Assembly (NCBI RefSeq): GCF_021484805.1
Contig: NZ_CP090557.1
Coordinates: forward strand, 2,554,001-2,618,000
Length of the DNA: 64,000 nucleotides
Direction of reading: 5' to 3'
From: Tellurirhabdus bombi
Lineage (GTDB): Bacteria > Bacteroidota > Bacteroidia > Cytophagales > Spirosomataceae
Below, one piece after another: positions 8,666 through 19,046 of the stretch. The notes under the pieces were generated by a model that had not been told where the DNA came from, did no database searches, and saw nothing but the letters and a program-made list of their open reading frames with translations. The position numbers were made by a program, and so were the translations under genes. Each line of letters opens with the position of its first letter. Positions within the stretch are counted from its first letter, which is position 1.

Positions 8666-8826
8666 AAAGAGCGAAAGAGATAAAGAATGAAAGAGCGGTT
8701 CGGTAATGAGCGAAAAGGTAGAGAGTGGAAGAGCGATCCAGCAAAGAGCCAAATCAATGCGCTGGATCAAAGCGAAAGAGGGAACCACTCCAGATCGCTC
8801 TTTCGCCATTCACTCTTTCACTCTTT
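8666..8826. repeat. Inverted-arm repeat element, copy 1
   Basis: The gap between the dehydrogenase and DUF779 genes is filled by a long imperfect hairpin. The left arm (8666-8697) and right arm (about 8796-8826) are degenerate inverted copies built from AAAGAG/GAATG words. Nested inside are CCACTC/GAGTGG and GATCCAGC/GCTGGATC (8735-8742 with 8761-8768). The right arm shares an exact 15-base word (8802-8816, minus strand AGAGTGAATGGCGAA) with the element at 59368-59539. No coding capacity is evident. Confidence 0.6.
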
Positions 8827-10348
8827 AAAAAAATCCTAGTTTGGATTTGCTGTACGAGATGAGTAGGTTTTTAGTCTGCCGGTAGTGGTTCAGCATCATG
8901 GCGTGGTTTTCGCGACCAAAGCCCGATTTTTTGTAACCGCCGAACGGCGCGTGGGCCGGATATTGGTGGTAGCAATTTACCCACACCCGACCGGCCTGAA
9001 TGGCCCGCGGAACCTGATACATTTCGTGGGCATCACGGGTCCAGAAGCCAGCGCCGAGTCCGTAAAGCGTATCGTTGGCCATCTGAACGGCTTCTTCCGT
9101 GCTTTTGAAGGTCGTCACGGAAACCACCGGACCAAAAATTTCTTCCTGGAAGACCCGCATTTTGTTATGCCCCTTCAGAATGGTTGGCTGGATGTAATAG
9201 CCTTTTTCCAAACCGCTGTTGAGGTTAGCCGGTCCGCCGCCGGTTAGCACTTCGGCCCCTTCTTGCTTGCCAATATCAATGTACGACAGAATTTTTTCGT
9301 ATTGGTCGTTAGAAGCCTGCGCGCCCATCATCGTGCTCGGATCGAGTGGGTGGCCCATTTTGATGGCTTTGGTCCGTTCCACCACGCGCTCCATGAAACG
9401 GTCGTAAACGCTCTCGTGAACCAGCAGCCGCGATGGACAGGTACAAACTTCGCCCTGGTTGAGCGCAAACAGAACGGCCCCTTCCACACACTTATCAAAA
9501 AACTCGTCGTCGGCGTCGGCGATGCTCGGCATGAAGATATTCGGCGACTTTCCGCCCAATTCCATCGTAACCGGAATCAGGTTTTCCGAAGCATACTGCA
9601 TGATCAGGCGGCCCGTGGTAGTTTCGCCCGTGAAGGCCACTTTCGCTACGCGTTTGGATTGCGCGAGGGGTTTACCCGCCTCCGGCCCGAACCCGTTGAC
9701 GATGTTAATTACCCCCGCCGGAAGAACACCTTCCAGCAACTCCATCAGCACCAGAATGGATGTAGGCGTTTGCTCGGCGGGTTTCATCACCACGCAGCAG
9801 CCCGCCGCCAGGGCCGGAGCCAGCTTCCAGGTCGCCATCAGCAGCGGAAAATTCCAGGGAATAATCTGCCCAACAACGCCAATCGGTTCTTTAATAATCA
9901 GCGAAACGGTCGTGCTGTCCAGTTCGGCCAGACTGCCTTCTTCCGCTCGAATCACCCCGGCAAAGTACCGAAAGTGATCCACGCAAAGCGGAATGTCGGC
10001 GGCCATCGTCTCGCGGACCGCCTTTCCGTTTTCCATTGTTTCGACGCGGGCAATATAATCCAGGTTGTCTTCAATAATATCGGCAATTTTCAGCAGGAGG
10101 TTGGAGCGTTCGGTGGCCGACGTTCTCGACCAGCTTTCGAAGGCTTTATGGGCCGCATCCAGCGCCAGTTCCACGTCGGCCGCCTTTGAGCGGGCCACGC
10201 GGCTGATCAGGCTGCCATCAACGGGTGAATGGTTTTCAAAATATTCTCCGTCTACGGGCGCAACCCACTGTCCACCAATGTAGTTTTCGTACTGAGCCTT
10301 GAACATGGGCCGGTCGAGAGCTGGGTTTGCGGTTTCAATCGTTTCCAT
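8825..10348 (-). CDS. NAD-dependent aldehyde dehydrogenase
   Basis: This 507-residue enzyme oxidises aldehydes to acids and is of the ExaC/AldB type that pairs with DUF779. Landmarks are the NAD-site segment [17 protein letters not shown], the Lys in [10 protein letters not shown], the [11 protein letters not shown] loop, the general base Glu in [11 protein letters not shown] (about residue 265) and the nucleophilic Cys in [11 protein letters not shown] (about residue 300). Full family length, no defects. The divergent AraC-type gene 162 bases away is the likely regulator. Acetaldehyde or chloroacetaldehyde are plausible substrates by family analogy, but this is inference. Confidence 0.93.
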   Translation of the reverse strand: METIETANPALDRPMFKAQYENYIGGQWVAPVDGEYFENHSPVDGSLISRVARSKAADVELALDAAHKAFESWSRTSATERSNLLLKIADIIEDNLDYIARVETMENGKAVRETMAADIPLCVDHFRYFAGVIRAEEGSLAELDSTTVSLIIKEPIGVVGQIIPWNFPLLMATWKLAPALAAGCCVVMKPAEQTPTSILVLMELLEGVLPAGVINIVNGFGPEAGKPLAQSKRVAKVAFTGETTTGRLIMQYASENLIPVTMELGGKSPNIFMPSIADADDEFFDKCVEGAVLFALNQGEVCTCPSRLLVHESVYDRFMERVVERTKAIKMGHPLDPSTMMGAQASNDQYEKILSYIDIGKQEGAEVLTGGGPANLNSGLEKGYYIQPTILKGHNKMRVFQEEIFGPVVSVTTFKSTEEAVQMANDTLYGLGAGFWTRDAHEMYQVPRAIQAGRVWVNCYHQYPAHAPFGGYKKSGFGRENHAMMLNHYRQTKNLLISYSKSKLGFF

Positions 10349-10510
10349 AATTTGACAGGTGTTTAGCGTAGATAATCAATTGGTTGGGTTTATTTAGTCA
10401 CAAATTTTGCCGATATTGTGCAAGAAGTGTTGCGCCGAAATCTCATTTTGTTTCGGTATTCTCTCATTTTATTGCCGCCATCTGGTCGCGATGAAGAAGT
10501 CAGAAGCCCT

Positions 10511-11440
10511 ATGAAATATGCCAAAAATAGCTCTGCAAACCACCTTGTGAATGCCTTTGGTGGTCGGCTGGACCGTCTGGTTGAGAATAAACTGACACTA
10601 GGTCATGACAACGCCGAACTGCACCTCTACGAAACATTTCAGCGTGCCCGACTGGTCGAATTGCAATTCGATGCGCCCGTATTAACCAGTATGTTGAAGG
10701 GAAAAAAAGTAATGCACATTGATGAGCTGACGCCGTTTGATTACCTGCCGGGAGAGTCGCTAATGCTGCCGGCGCATAAGCCCATGCGCATTGATTTTCC
10801 CGATGCGGAGCTGCAAACGCCCACGCGCTGCATTGCCCTTACCATTTCGGATGAGTTTATTCGAGAGACGGTCAATACCCTAAATGAGCAATGTCCACTC
10901 GTGGAGGAAGCGGGGGAGTGGCGGCTCGAAGCGAACAATTACCACTTGCGGAATGATTACGAGATGAATTCACTGATCGATAAAATCATTCGCACGTTTC
11001 GGAATGACAATTCCTTCAAGCCATTTTTTATTACCAATTCGCTGAAAGAACTGGTGGTTCGGCTCATGCAGACCCGCGCTAAAAGTGTGCTGCTGGACCA
11101 GACGCAACAGTACCTGAGTACCCATCGACTGGCGTTTGTGATTGATTTTATCCGGAAAAATCTGACGCGCAATCTATCCATTGACGAGCTATGCAACAAA
11201 GCCTGTTTGTCTAAATCGCATTTTTTCCGGCTGTTCAAGAACGAATTGGGTATGTCGCCCGTGCAGTTTATTCTGACCGAGCGCATCCGGCTGGCAAAGC
11301 AAGTGCTTAGCAATCCGGCCAAATCCATTACCGATGCCTGCTACGAGTCAGGCTTCAACAGCCTGACCCATTTTAGCAGTGCATTTCGTTCGGTGGAGCA
11401 GATTAGTCCGCGTCAGTTTAAACAGCAGCTCAAACTCTGA
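10511..11440 (+). CDS. AraC-family transcriptional regulator
   Basis: This 309-residue DNA-binding protein has an N-terminal effector-type domain (about residues 20-200) and a C-terminal pair of helix-turn-helix motifs. The first is SIDELCNKACLSKSHFFRLF; the second includes ITDACYESGFNSLTHFSSAF and ends in the AraC signature SPRQFKQ. ATG 10511 is chosen over the GTG at 10418, which lies near the divergent promoter region. Placement opposite the aldehyde dehydrogenase gene suggests that it controls that operon. Its stop is only three bases from the end of the convergent malic enzyme gene. Confidence 0.88.
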   Translation: MKYAKNSSANHLVNAFGGRLDRLVENKLTLGHDNAELHLYETFQRARLVELQFDAPVLTSMLKGKKVMHIDELTPFDYLPGESLMLPAHKPMRIDFPDAELQTPTRCIALTISDEFIRETVNTLNEQCPLVEEAGEWRLEANNYHLRNDYEMNSLIDKIIRTFRNDNSFKPFFITNSLKELVVRLMQTRAKSVLLDQTQQYLSTHRLAFVIDFIRKNLTRNLSIDELCNKACLSKSHFFRLFKNELGMSPVQFILTERIRLAKQVLSNPAKSITDACYESGFNSLTHFSSAFRSVEQISPRQFKQQLKL

Positions 11441-11443
11441 GCG

Positions 11444-13711
11444 TTACTGTTCGGCCACCGCAATCGCTACCATGTTGAATACTTCCCGAACCGTACTACC
11501 TAATTGCAGGACGTGAATCGGCTTTTTCAGACCCATCAGAACCGGGCCTATTTTTTCAATCTGAGCAATTTCTTTTAGGAGGTTATACGCGATGTTTGAC
11601 GCGGCTAGATTTGGGAAAATCAGCACGTTCGCGCCGGTTTGCGCCAGGGGCGAGAAGGGGTACGTTTCTTTCAGCAGGTCCAGATTGAACGGTAAGTGCG
11701 CCTGCATTTCTCCATCAACGATCAGGTTCGGGTGCTTGGCCCGCAGAATTTCGGACGCTTCGTGCATCTTAGTCGCATCTTCGCCCGACGCACTGCCAAA
11801 GGTTGAATAGGAGAGCAGTGCCACGCGGGGCTCCACCGACAAACGCTGGACCTGCCGGGCTGCCAATTCGGCGATTTCGACAATTTCGTCCACCGTCGGA
11901 TTTAGGTTGACCGTCGTATCGGCCAAGAAAAGTGGCCCGAACCGGCTCATCAGAATGTACATTCCCAGTACCTTACGAACACCTTTTTGCCGCCCGATCA
12001 CCTGCAAAGCCGGACGAATGGTTTGGGGGTAATTGCGGGTAAGACCGGAAATCAACACGTCGGCCTCGCCCGTTTCGACCATCACGGCGCCAAAATAATT
12101 CCGGTGTTGCAGCAAGCCCAAAGCATCGGAATAGGTTAGTCCTTTTCGCTTTCGTTTTTCGTAGAGAACCTGGGCGTATGCGGCGCGTTTGTCGGCCTGA
12201 TCCTTATTTCTTGGGTTAATGATGATGACCTGATCCGAAAACGTCAAAGCCTGTTCCTGCATCACCTGCTGAATAACGGCGGGGTCGCCCAGCAGAATAG
12301 GAATCGCAATGCGCTGTTCGAGCACTTCCTGCACGGCCCGTAGAACCGTCAGATTTTCACCATCCGTAAACACCACTCGCTTGGGCCGTTCCTGCGCCTG
12401 GGCAATAATGCCCCGAATGAGTGAATTATCCTGACCCAGACGGCGCGACAATTGCAGGCGGTATTCATCCCAATCCGTAATCGCTCTTCGAGCCACGCCC
12501 GATTCAATGGCTGCCTGGGCTACTGCCGGGGCAATGGTGGTGAGTAGGCGGGGGTCGGTTGGTTTGGGTAAAATATATGTTTTTCCGAACGATAGGCTAG
12601 TCGTTCCGTAGCTGCGGTAGACACTTTCCGGTACTGTTTTTCGGGCCAGCGAAGCCAACGCCTGCACGGCGGCCAGCTTCATCGCTTCGTTAATTTCGGA
12701 GGCACGCACGTCGAGCGCCCCACGGAAAATATAGGGGAAGCCCAACACATTATTGACCTGATTCGGGTAATCGGAACGTCCGGTGGCCATGATCAGGTCT
12801 GGCCGGGCAGCCGTAGCTGTTTCATAACTGATTTCGGGAGTGGGGTTAGCCATCGCAAACACAATGCAGTTAGGGGCCATCGACGCAACCATTTCCGGAC
12901 TGACGACATTACCAACCGACAAGCCCAGAAAAACATCGGCACCCCGAAGCGCATCGGCTAAGGTCCAATCCGTTGAAAAACGATCCGTAACGTAGACATA
13001 CTGGTTGGCAGCTAGATTTGTGCGCGACGTATGCAGCAAACCATCTTTGTCAAAAACCGTAATGTTTTCGCGCGGCAAACCCAACGCCACGTATAAATTC
13101 AGGCAGGCAATGGCGGCGGCTCCGGCTCCGTTGGCCACCAGCCGAATCTGGCTGATGTCTTTCCCCGACAGTTCGAGGGCGTTGAGCAGGGCGGCTGAGC
13201 TAACAATGGCGGTGCCGTGCTGGTCGTCGTGCATGACCGGAATGGTGAGTTCCTGGCGGAGCCGCGTTTCTATTTCGAAGCAGGCCGGTGCCGCAATGTC
13301 TTCCAGGTTAACCGCCCCGAAGGTTGGCTCCAGAATTTTTACGGTTCGGACAAACTCGTCAATATTGTTGGTATCTAGCTCAATATCAAAAGAATCGATG
13401 TCGGCGTAAATTTTGAAAAGCAAGCTTTTGCCTTCCATTACCGGCTTGGAAGCAACGGGGCCGATGTTGCCCAGACCGAGCACGGCCGTCCCGTTGGAAA
13501 TAACCGCGACCAGGTTTCCTTTGGTCGTATAATCATAGGCTTTTTCGGGAGCGACGGCAATTTCGAGGCAAGGTTCCGCCACACCGGGGGAATAAGCTAA
13601 CGAAAGATCGCGCTGGTTGGCCGTTTCTTTGGAAGGAACAACTTCAATTTTTCCGGGGCGGCCTTTGGCGTGATAATGCAGGGCATCTTCCCGAAGTTTT
13701 TGACTACTCAT
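11444..13711 (-). CDS. maeB: NADP-dependent malic enzyme with phosphotransacetylase-like domain
   Basis: This 755-residue MaeB-type enzyme decarboxylates malate to pyruvate and yields NADPH. The N-terminal malic domain contains the conserved [15 protein letters not shown] segment and the metal/substrate region [12 protein letters not shown]. The NAD(P)-binding Rossmann part includes [17 protein letters not shown]. From about residue 430 to the end it carries a phosphate acetyl/butyryl-transferase-like domain, which in MaeB is regulatory rather than catalytic. Full length, no frameshift. It is a single gene between convergent araC and the TPR gene. Confidence 0.95.
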   Translation of the reverse strand: MSSQKLREDALHYHAKGRPGKIEVVPSKETANQRDLSLAYSPGVAEPCLEIAVAPEKAYDYTTKGNLVAVISNGTAVLGLGNIGPVASKPVMEGKSLLFKIYADIDSFDIELDTNNIDEFVRTVKILEPTFGAVNLEDIAAPACFEIETRLRQELTIPVMHDDQHGTAIVSSAALLNALELSGKDISQIRLVANGAGAAAIACLNLYVALGLPRENITVFDKDGLLHTSRTNLAANQYVYVTDRFSTDWTLADALRGADVFLGLSVGNVVSPEMVASMAPNCIVFAMANPTPEISYETATAARPDLIMATGRSDYPNQVNNVLGFPYIFRGALDVRASEINEAMKLAAVQALASLARKTVPESVYRSYGTTSLSFGKTYILPKPTDPRLLTTIAPAVAQAAIESGVARRAITDWDEYRLQLSRRLGQDNSLIRGIIAQAQERPKRVVFTDGENLTVLRAVQEVLEQRIAIPILLGDPAVIQQVMQEQALTFSDQVIIINPRNKDQADKRAAYAQVLYEKRKRKGLTYSDALGLLQHRNYFGAVMVETGEADVLISGLTRNYPQTIRPALQVIGRQKGVRKVLGMYILMSRFGPLFLADTTVNLNPTVDEIVEIAELAARQVQRLSVEPRVALLSYSTFGSASGEDATKMHEASEILRAKHPNLIVDGEMQAHLPFNLDLLKETYPFSPLAQTGANVLIFPNLAASNIAYNLLKEIAQIEKIGPVLMGLKKPIHVLQLGSTVREVFNMVAIAVAEQ

Positions 13712-13883
13712 CTGGCTTGAAGATCAAGTGGAGGATAAATAAACCCAATTATTCGTTAAAAAATGGGTTACTCTACCAACAAAATACAACAGCTTCAGGA
13801 ATAATGTGAAGAATAAGTCCGCACCCGCGCCAGGTATACGGCTGATTACGACCCTTCAAGAACAAGATGAAAAGGATGTAGCG

Positions 13884-16043
13884 CTAAATAATTTTTGGAC
13901 AGTCGGTGCCGGAGTTGGCGCGCGAACGGCGGGGCTTGGGCATCCGTTTGGATTTGACCTGGATAGGCGGCGACACACGGCTGTCTGCGCGTTCGGCTTT
14001 GATGTCCATCATCAGCAAATCATCAATGGGCCGAAAATCAGGATGGGGCGGGTTTTCAGGAAGAATCGGGAAAAAGTGTTCGCCCGGAAATTCGATTTTG
14101 TCGAAGGCGTAATCGTACATGTAAATGTTGATATACCCATCCCGGCTGTATTTAGCGCTAATCGAGTTGGTCAGCACCAGTGTCCCGGCCCGGGCCACAT
14201 CGTTGTTGGTGTGCAATGAATCCTTGAAAAATTCATTGAAAACCCGGTAGCGGTTGTAATGATAGATTTGATTGGTCGAATCCAGATCAATCGCAATATT
14301 CAAATAATGCTTGGAAATGGTTCCTTTCGAGTTGCTGGCAAACAAAACGCCCATGTTGTTGATGGCGGTCTTACTCAGATACGATTCGTAACTCTTAATG
14401 GCATTGCCGAAATCTTGCATGTTTTTGTAGACATTGCCGAGATTATTCTGGTAATACTTAGTCGATGAGTCGAGTTTCTGGGCTTTTTCAAAATCTTTCA
14501 GCGAGCGGTAGAAATACTGCCGGGAGTTATGAAAATCCTTTGCTTTTTCCAGCTTCAGGGCCACATACGAACGAACAATTCCCCGGTTGTTGTACAGGTA
14601 AGCTTTGTGGTGGCCACGGGAAATGAGGCTGTCGTACAAGGTTTGGGCCCGTTCAATATGATCGCGTTCGAGCAGGGCTACCCCCATGCCGTTCAGGGCG
14701 TTAACATTGCGCGGGTTATGTCGGAGTGCCCACATAAACATTGGGTAGGCTTCATCCATATTGCTAACTTTAAGGTACAGATTACCCTTGTTGGTCAACA
14801 ACTTATCGTTTTGTGGCTCCAGGCTAACGGCCTTGTCCATGTAGCGAATTGCCTGTAGAAAATTCTCGTTTTTCCGGTACACATCACTCACCCCGGCGTA
14901 AGCGGCTGGCAGGTCTTTATTGAGGTTAATAGCCGTCAGGAAATCAGCCATAGCCAGCTGATTTTTGCCCATTTCCAGTTGGGCGAGCCCCCGGCTCAGG
15001 TAGCAGTCGGCCAGACTCGGATCTTTCGGATTGAAAGCCTCGCCAGCTTTCTCAAACTCTTCCAGGGATTCTTCGTAAGCGCCTTGTTTACAGCTTACTA
15101 CGCCAAGCCCCAGGTGCGCGTACGAATTGTTGGGCTTTAACTGAAGAGCAGTTTCGTATTCCTGTCGGGCCTGTTTATAATCGTGTTGACTACAGAATGC
15201 GTGTCCCAAACCCAGGTGCGCAGCCGCCGACTGGGGTTCCAATTGCGTAGCGTGGCGAAACTGCATAACGGCTGCCGGAAACTGCTTCAAGGCGTAACGG
15301 GCGCTGGCCAAACCATAGCAGGCCCAGAAATGATGGGTGCGGTCGAGTTGCTGGAGGTATTTCTCAAAAATAGTAGCGGCTTCTTCGTATTTTTTGAGTC
15401 CCAGCAGCGAATTACCGATGCGAACGGGCAGCAAACGGGCTACATCCTTTTGATTTCCCAGGGAACGATACTGACTCAGGGCTTCCCGGTGTTTGCCCTG
15501 CGTTAATAAAACATCGCCTTTCAAGAGGCGATAAACAGGCTCATTACCGCGCAGGCGAATGGCTTCGTCGATGGTTTTGCTGGCTTCGGGCAAACGATCC
15601 AGTTTCAGGTAAGCGAGCGCCCGGTTGTAATACAGTTTAGACGATTGATCTTTACCCGCAGAACCGCTTTCCAACAATTGAACACCTGCGGCATGATCGC
15701 CTTGCAGACAGCGAAAAATACCCTGGTTGACCTCCGAAAGCTGAAAACTGGGAACAGACCGTAACTGCTGTTCCGCTTCTTCGTAGCGTTTCAGCCGACC
15801 TAATACCAGCGCCTGGTTGTACGTGATGGTATCCACCGACCGCGCGGCGCCAGCGCGTTGCAAAAGATTGAAGGCATTCGAAAAATTTCCGTTCCAGACT
15901 AAGCGTACTGCGGTATTATTTAATCGAGGGACCGAATCACCACGACTTATAAAGGGCTTTGCAGAAGTGACAAATCTCTCCGGTGGGTGGTAAGCTGTTA
16001 GTAACAATAAAAGCGTAGCCGCAACGTAAATAAACCTCAGCAT
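13884..16043 (-). CDS. Large tetratricopeptide-repeat protein, exported or membrane anchored
   Basis: This 719-residue protein has an N-terminal hydrophobic stretch (MLRFIYVAATLLLLLTAYHP) compatible with a signal or anchor. From roughly residue 45 to 560 it is a continuous array of about 14 TPR units with the usual A-L-x-Y-P spacing (for example AAAHLGLGHAFCSQHDYKQA and SYAHLGLGVVSCKQGAYEES). The last 150 residues are not TPR and look like a mixed alpha/beta tail ending in a basic Pro/Arg-rich stretch. TPR arrays act as protein-protein scaffolds; no specific partner is indicated. ATG 16043 puts the hydrophobic segment at the N-terminus. Confidence 0.82.
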   Translation of the reverse strand: MLRFIYVAATLLLLLTAYHPPERFVTSAKPFISRGDSVPRLNNTAVRLVWNGNFSNAFNLLQRAGAARSVDTITYNQALVLGRLKRYEEAEQQLRSVPSFQLSEVNQGIFRCLQGDHAAGVQLLESGSAGKDQSSKLYYNRALAYLKLDRLPEASKTIDEAIRLRGNEPVYRLLKGDVLLTQGKHREALSQYRSLGNQKDVARLLPVRIGNSLLGLKKYEEAATIFEKYLQQLDRTHHFWACYGLASARYALKQFPAAVMQFRHATQLEPQSAAAHLGLGHAFCSQHDYKQARQEYETALQLKPNNSYAHLGLGVVSCKQGAYEESLEEFEKAGEAFNPKDPSLADCYLSRGLAQLEMGKNQLAMADFLTAINLNKDLPAAYAGVSDVYRKNENFLQAIRYMDKAVSLEPQNDKLLTNKGNLYLKVSNMDEAYPMFMWALRHNPRNVNALNGMGVALLERDHIERAQTLYDSLISRGHHKAYLYNNRGIVRSYVALKLEKAKDFHNSRQYFYRSLKDFEKAQKLDSSTKYYQNNLGNVYKNMQDFGNAIKSYESYLSKTAINNMGVLFASNSKGTISKHYLNIAIDLDSTNQIYHYNRYRVFNEFFKDSLHTNNDVARAGTLVLTNSISAKYSRDGYINIYMYDYAFDKIEFPGEHFFPILPENPPHPDFRPIDDLLMMDIKAERADSRVSPPIQVKSKRMPKPRRSRANSGTDCPKII

Positions 16044-16153
16044 TCGGTGGCCGTAAATTGGAAGGAATGTGAATTTATGGCTTTTACGAATAACCCGCAA
16101 AAATAATTACTAACAACTTAGTATGTGGCTGTAAATGAATAGTTTATCTGACA

Positions 16154-17440
16154 TTAAAATACCCTAAAACGCTCATGCGCCTGTCTTTCTAACGTTTCCC
16201 GGTGGTCAGGATGGGCAATCTGGATAAGGGCGTGTGCTCGTTGACGGAGATTTTTTCCGTAAAGATTCGCCACGCCATATTCAGTTACGATGTAGTGAAC
16301 GTGAGCGCGGGTAGTGGTTACACCGGCCCCTTCTTTCAGGAAAGGCACGATCTTACTTTCGCCGTATTTAGTCACAGAAGGGAGGGCAATAATGGGCTTG
16401 CCACCCTCAGACAACGAAGCGCCGCGCACAAAATCCATCTGCCCGCCAACGCCCGAATACTGGTAGGTTCCAATGGTATCGGCGCACACCTGACCCGTCA
16501 AATCTACTTCAATGGCGCTGTTGATGGCCGTCACTTTCGGATTGCGCCGGATGATGGAGGTATCGTTGGTGTAAGAAACTTCCTTCATCGTCACGCCGGG
16601 ATTGTCGTTGATGAAGTCGTACAGGCGGCGGCTGCCCATCGCGAAGCACGAAACCAGCTTATAAGGCAGGACTTTTTTGCGTTCGCCCGTTACGACGCCG
16701 CGTTCCACCAGGTCGATGATGCCATCGGAAAACATCTCAGTATGAATCCCCAGCTTCTGGTGATGCACCAGTTCGGCCAGCACCGCATTTGGAATCCCGC
16801 CGATACCCATCTGCAACGTAGCGCCATCTTCGACCAGTTCGGCCACGAGGCGGCCAATTTTCTGCTCAGTGTCCGTAACAGGTTTGATTGGTATTTCGTA
16901 AATAGGATCGTCGCAGTCAATGGCAGCATGAATTGATTTGACGTGAATCATGCCGTCGCCGTGCGTCCGGGGCACGTTGGGGTTGATCTGGGCAATCACG
17001 TATTTAGCCATTTTAATGGCGCTCAGGGACACATCTACCGACGGACCAAGCGAGCAAAATCCGTGCTGATCGGGCGGAGAAACCTGAATCAGGGCTACAT
17101 CAATTGGTAAAATATTTCGTTGAAAGAGTAAAGGAATCTCACTCAGGAAAATCGGGACATAATCGGCAATGCCCATGTTGACCTGTTTCCGCATGTTAGC
17201 CCCAATGAAAAAAGCGTTTGGCTTGAAAATACCGGCGTATTGTTCTTCGCAGTAGGGGAGATGGCCTTCCGTGTGGATGTGGCAAACTTCAACATTAGTT
17301 AAGCTATCAGCCCTGGCTACCATAGCAGCAATAAGGCGGTGCGGCGTTTGTGCAACGCTATGAATAAAAACACGGTTACCAGATTGAATGGTTTGCACAG
17401 CCTGTTCGGGGCTAACCATCGCGACGAGATTCATCATCAT
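16154..17440 (-). CDS. Acetyl-CoA hydrolase/CoA transferase family protein
   Basis: This 428-residue cytoplasmic enzyme belongs to the family of 4-hydroxybutyrate/butyrate:acetate CoA-transferases and acetyl-CoA hydrolases (Cat1/Ach1 type). Recognisable parts are the N-terminal GNRVFIHSVAQTPH segment, the Gly-rich GATLQMGIGGIPNAVL, and the C-terminal YIVTEYGVANLYGKNLRQRA, which is highly conserved in the group. It moves CoA between acyl groups and acetate or hydrolyses acyl-CoA; the exact acyl substrate cannot be told. It stands alone, facing away from the hydrolase gene at 17559. Confidence 0.9.
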   Translation of the reverse strand: MMMNLVAMVSPEQAVQTIQSGNRVFIHSVAQTPHRLIAAMVARADSLTNVEVCHIHTEGHLPYCEEQYAGIFKPNAFFIGANMRKQVNMGIADYVPIFLSEIPLLFQRNILPIDVALIQVSPPDQHGFCSLGPSVDVSLSAIKMAKYVIAQINPNVPRTHGDGMIHVKSIHAAIDCDDPIYEIPIKPVTDTEQKIGRLVAELVEDGATLQMGIGGIPNAVLAELVHHQKLGIHTEMFSDGIIDLVERGVVTGERKKVLPYKLVSCFAMGSRRLYDFINDNPGVTMKEVSYTNDTSIIRRNPKVTAINSAIEVDLTGQVCADTIGTYQYSGVGGQMDFVRGASLSEGGKPIIALPSVTKYGESKIVPFLKEGAGVTTTRAHVHYIVTEYGVANLYGKNLRQRAHALIQIAHPDHRETLERQAHERFRVF

Positions 17441-17558
17441 TTGAGTCAGTTGAACCGTGAAATATCCCTGCTTATCACTATTTTGGGAATTTACGGCGTT
17501 TTTATTTGTAACTAGTGTCTCTTTGAGCCGTAAAAATTCACTTCTTTTTCAGTAAATC

Positions 17559-18974
17559 ATGAAATATTTATCACTTCTCGGTCTGATCTTACTCACCGGT
17601 TTTGTGCAGGCGCAAACAGGCAAGGAAAAGCGCATTTATCAGGGGCAATTAGGGCCAATCCGACTGGTTCTTCACCTGTATACGGATTCTCTGACACGCC
17701 AGCCCGCCGCCCATTTTGAAAGCCCCGATCAGGGCGTGAAAAAAATACCCATCCACCGCCTGTCCGAAACCGCTGATAGTCTGATCGCTGAATCAAAGAC
17801 CATCAATGGGGTATTCAAGGGTAAATTCGAAGGAAACAAACAAACGGCAGTCGGCATCTGGAAGCAACAGGGAATGGAAGCTCCGCTCACCCTGAAGCGA
17901 GTGGGTGCCATATCCGAACCCGCCCGTCCGCAGACGCCAAAACCACCTTTCCCTTACCGGAGCGACAACGTCACATTTGCCAATAAAGACAAAAGCCTTC
18001 AGTTTGGCGGTACGCTGACCATTCCAACCGGGAACGGGCCTTTTCCAACAGTTGTGCTGCTCTCGGGCAGTGGTGCGCAGGATCGTGACGAAACGCTGCT
18101 GGGACACAAGCCGTTCTGGGTAATTGCCGACCACCTGAGCCGGGCCGGGTTTGCCGTATTGCGCGTCGATGACCGGGGCGTTGGGCAAACTACAGGTAAT
18201 TTCGACCAGTCTACCGCCGCTGACTTTGCCCAGGATGCGCTGGCTGCTATTGATTACCTTAAAACTCGTCCAGAAGTTGCGAAAAAGAAGATTGGTCTGA
18301 TTGGGCACAGCGAAGGGGGCATAACAGCGCCACTGGCTGCTACGCAATCGAAAGACGTAGCGTATCTGGTATCGTTGGCGGGTGTCGGTGTAAAAGGAAT
18401 TGATTTGCTGAAGCGCCAGTATGCGGATATCGTCCGGGCTTCGGGGATGCTGAATGAAGAATTTATCGGCTACTTCACCAGCATGCAGACAGCGATGTTA
18501 CAGGCTGTTGCCAATCAGCCCATGAGCAAGACCGACCTGACCGCCGATGTTCGGTTGGCAATGGCAAACTGGCAGCAAAGCCAGCCGCAGGAACGCCTGC
18601 AGCAGATGGGCGTTGCCGGCACCGCGGGACAGAAAATGGCCGATGAATTTGCGAAAGCAGCCAGCGCCAAGTGGTATCATTATATTGTTAAGTACGATCC
18701 GGCACCAGTATTGTCCAAATTGACCATTCCAGTATTGGCCCTCAACGGCGATAAAGACATGCAGGTATCGGCAGTAGAAAACCTGGCTGCGATCGAAAAA
18801 GGCTTGACCCAGGCCGGTAACAAAAATTTCAAAACGCAGACATTCCCCGGTTTAAATCACCTGTTTCAGACGTCAACAACAGGCTCCATTCAGGAGTATG
18901 GCTTGCTTGAAGAAACGTTCTCTCCGCAGGCGCTAGAGGCAATGACAACCTGGTTGAAGGAGATAACCAAGTAA
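17559..18974 (+). CDS. Secreted alpha/beta-fold hydrolase with N-terminal accessory domain
   Basis: This 471-residue protein begins with a signal peptide (MKYLSLLGLILLTGFVQAQ). An N-terminal domain of about 110 residues, beta-rich, precedes the hydrolase domain. The hydrolase has VVLLSGSGAQDRDET (oxyanion region, near residue 165), the nucleophile elbow GHSEGG (near 250), a candidate acid in NGDKDMQV (near 396) and the catalytic His in GLNHLFQ (near 430). This layout resembles serine esterases/peptidases of the dienelactone-hydrolase type found widely in Bacteroidota. Likely periplasmic or surface bound. The substrate is unknown. Confidence 0.85.
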   Translation: MKYLSLLGLILLTGFVQAQTGKEKRIYQGQLGPIRLVLHLYTDSLTRQPAAHFESPDQGVKKIPIHRLSETADSLIAESKTINGVFKGKFEGNKQTAVGIWKQQGMEAPLTLKRVGAISEPARPQTPKPPFPYRSDNVTFANKDKSLQFGGTLTIPTGNGPFPTVVLLSGSGAQDRDETLLGHKPFWVIADHLSRAGFAVLRVDDRGVGQTTGNFDQSTAADFAQDALAAIDYLKTRPEVAKKKIGLIGHSEGGITAPLAATQSKDVAYLVSLAGVGVKGIDLLKRQYADIVRASGMLNEEFIGYFTSMQTAMLQAVANQPMSKTDLTADVRLAMANWQQSQPQERLQQMGVAGTAGQKMADEFAKAASAKWYHYIVKYDPAPVLSKLTIPVLALNGDKDMQVSAVENLAAIEKGLTQAGNKNFKTQTFPGLNHLFQTSTTGSIQEYGLLEETFSPQALEAMTTWLKEITK

Positions 18975-18985
18975 TTTATTCATTA

Positions 18986-19033
18986 GGCAGCATAAAGTTA
19001 TAGGGCTTGAAACTACTGTAACTTTATGCTGCC
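18986..19033. terminator. Convergent hairpin after the hydrolase and ABC genes
   Basis: A 15-bp perfect inverted repeat (18986-19000 GGCAGCATAAAGTTA with 19019-19033), loop 18 bases, between two genes that end toward each other. No marked T run. Confidence 0.55.
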
Positions 19034-19046
19034 CGATAAATCGTAT

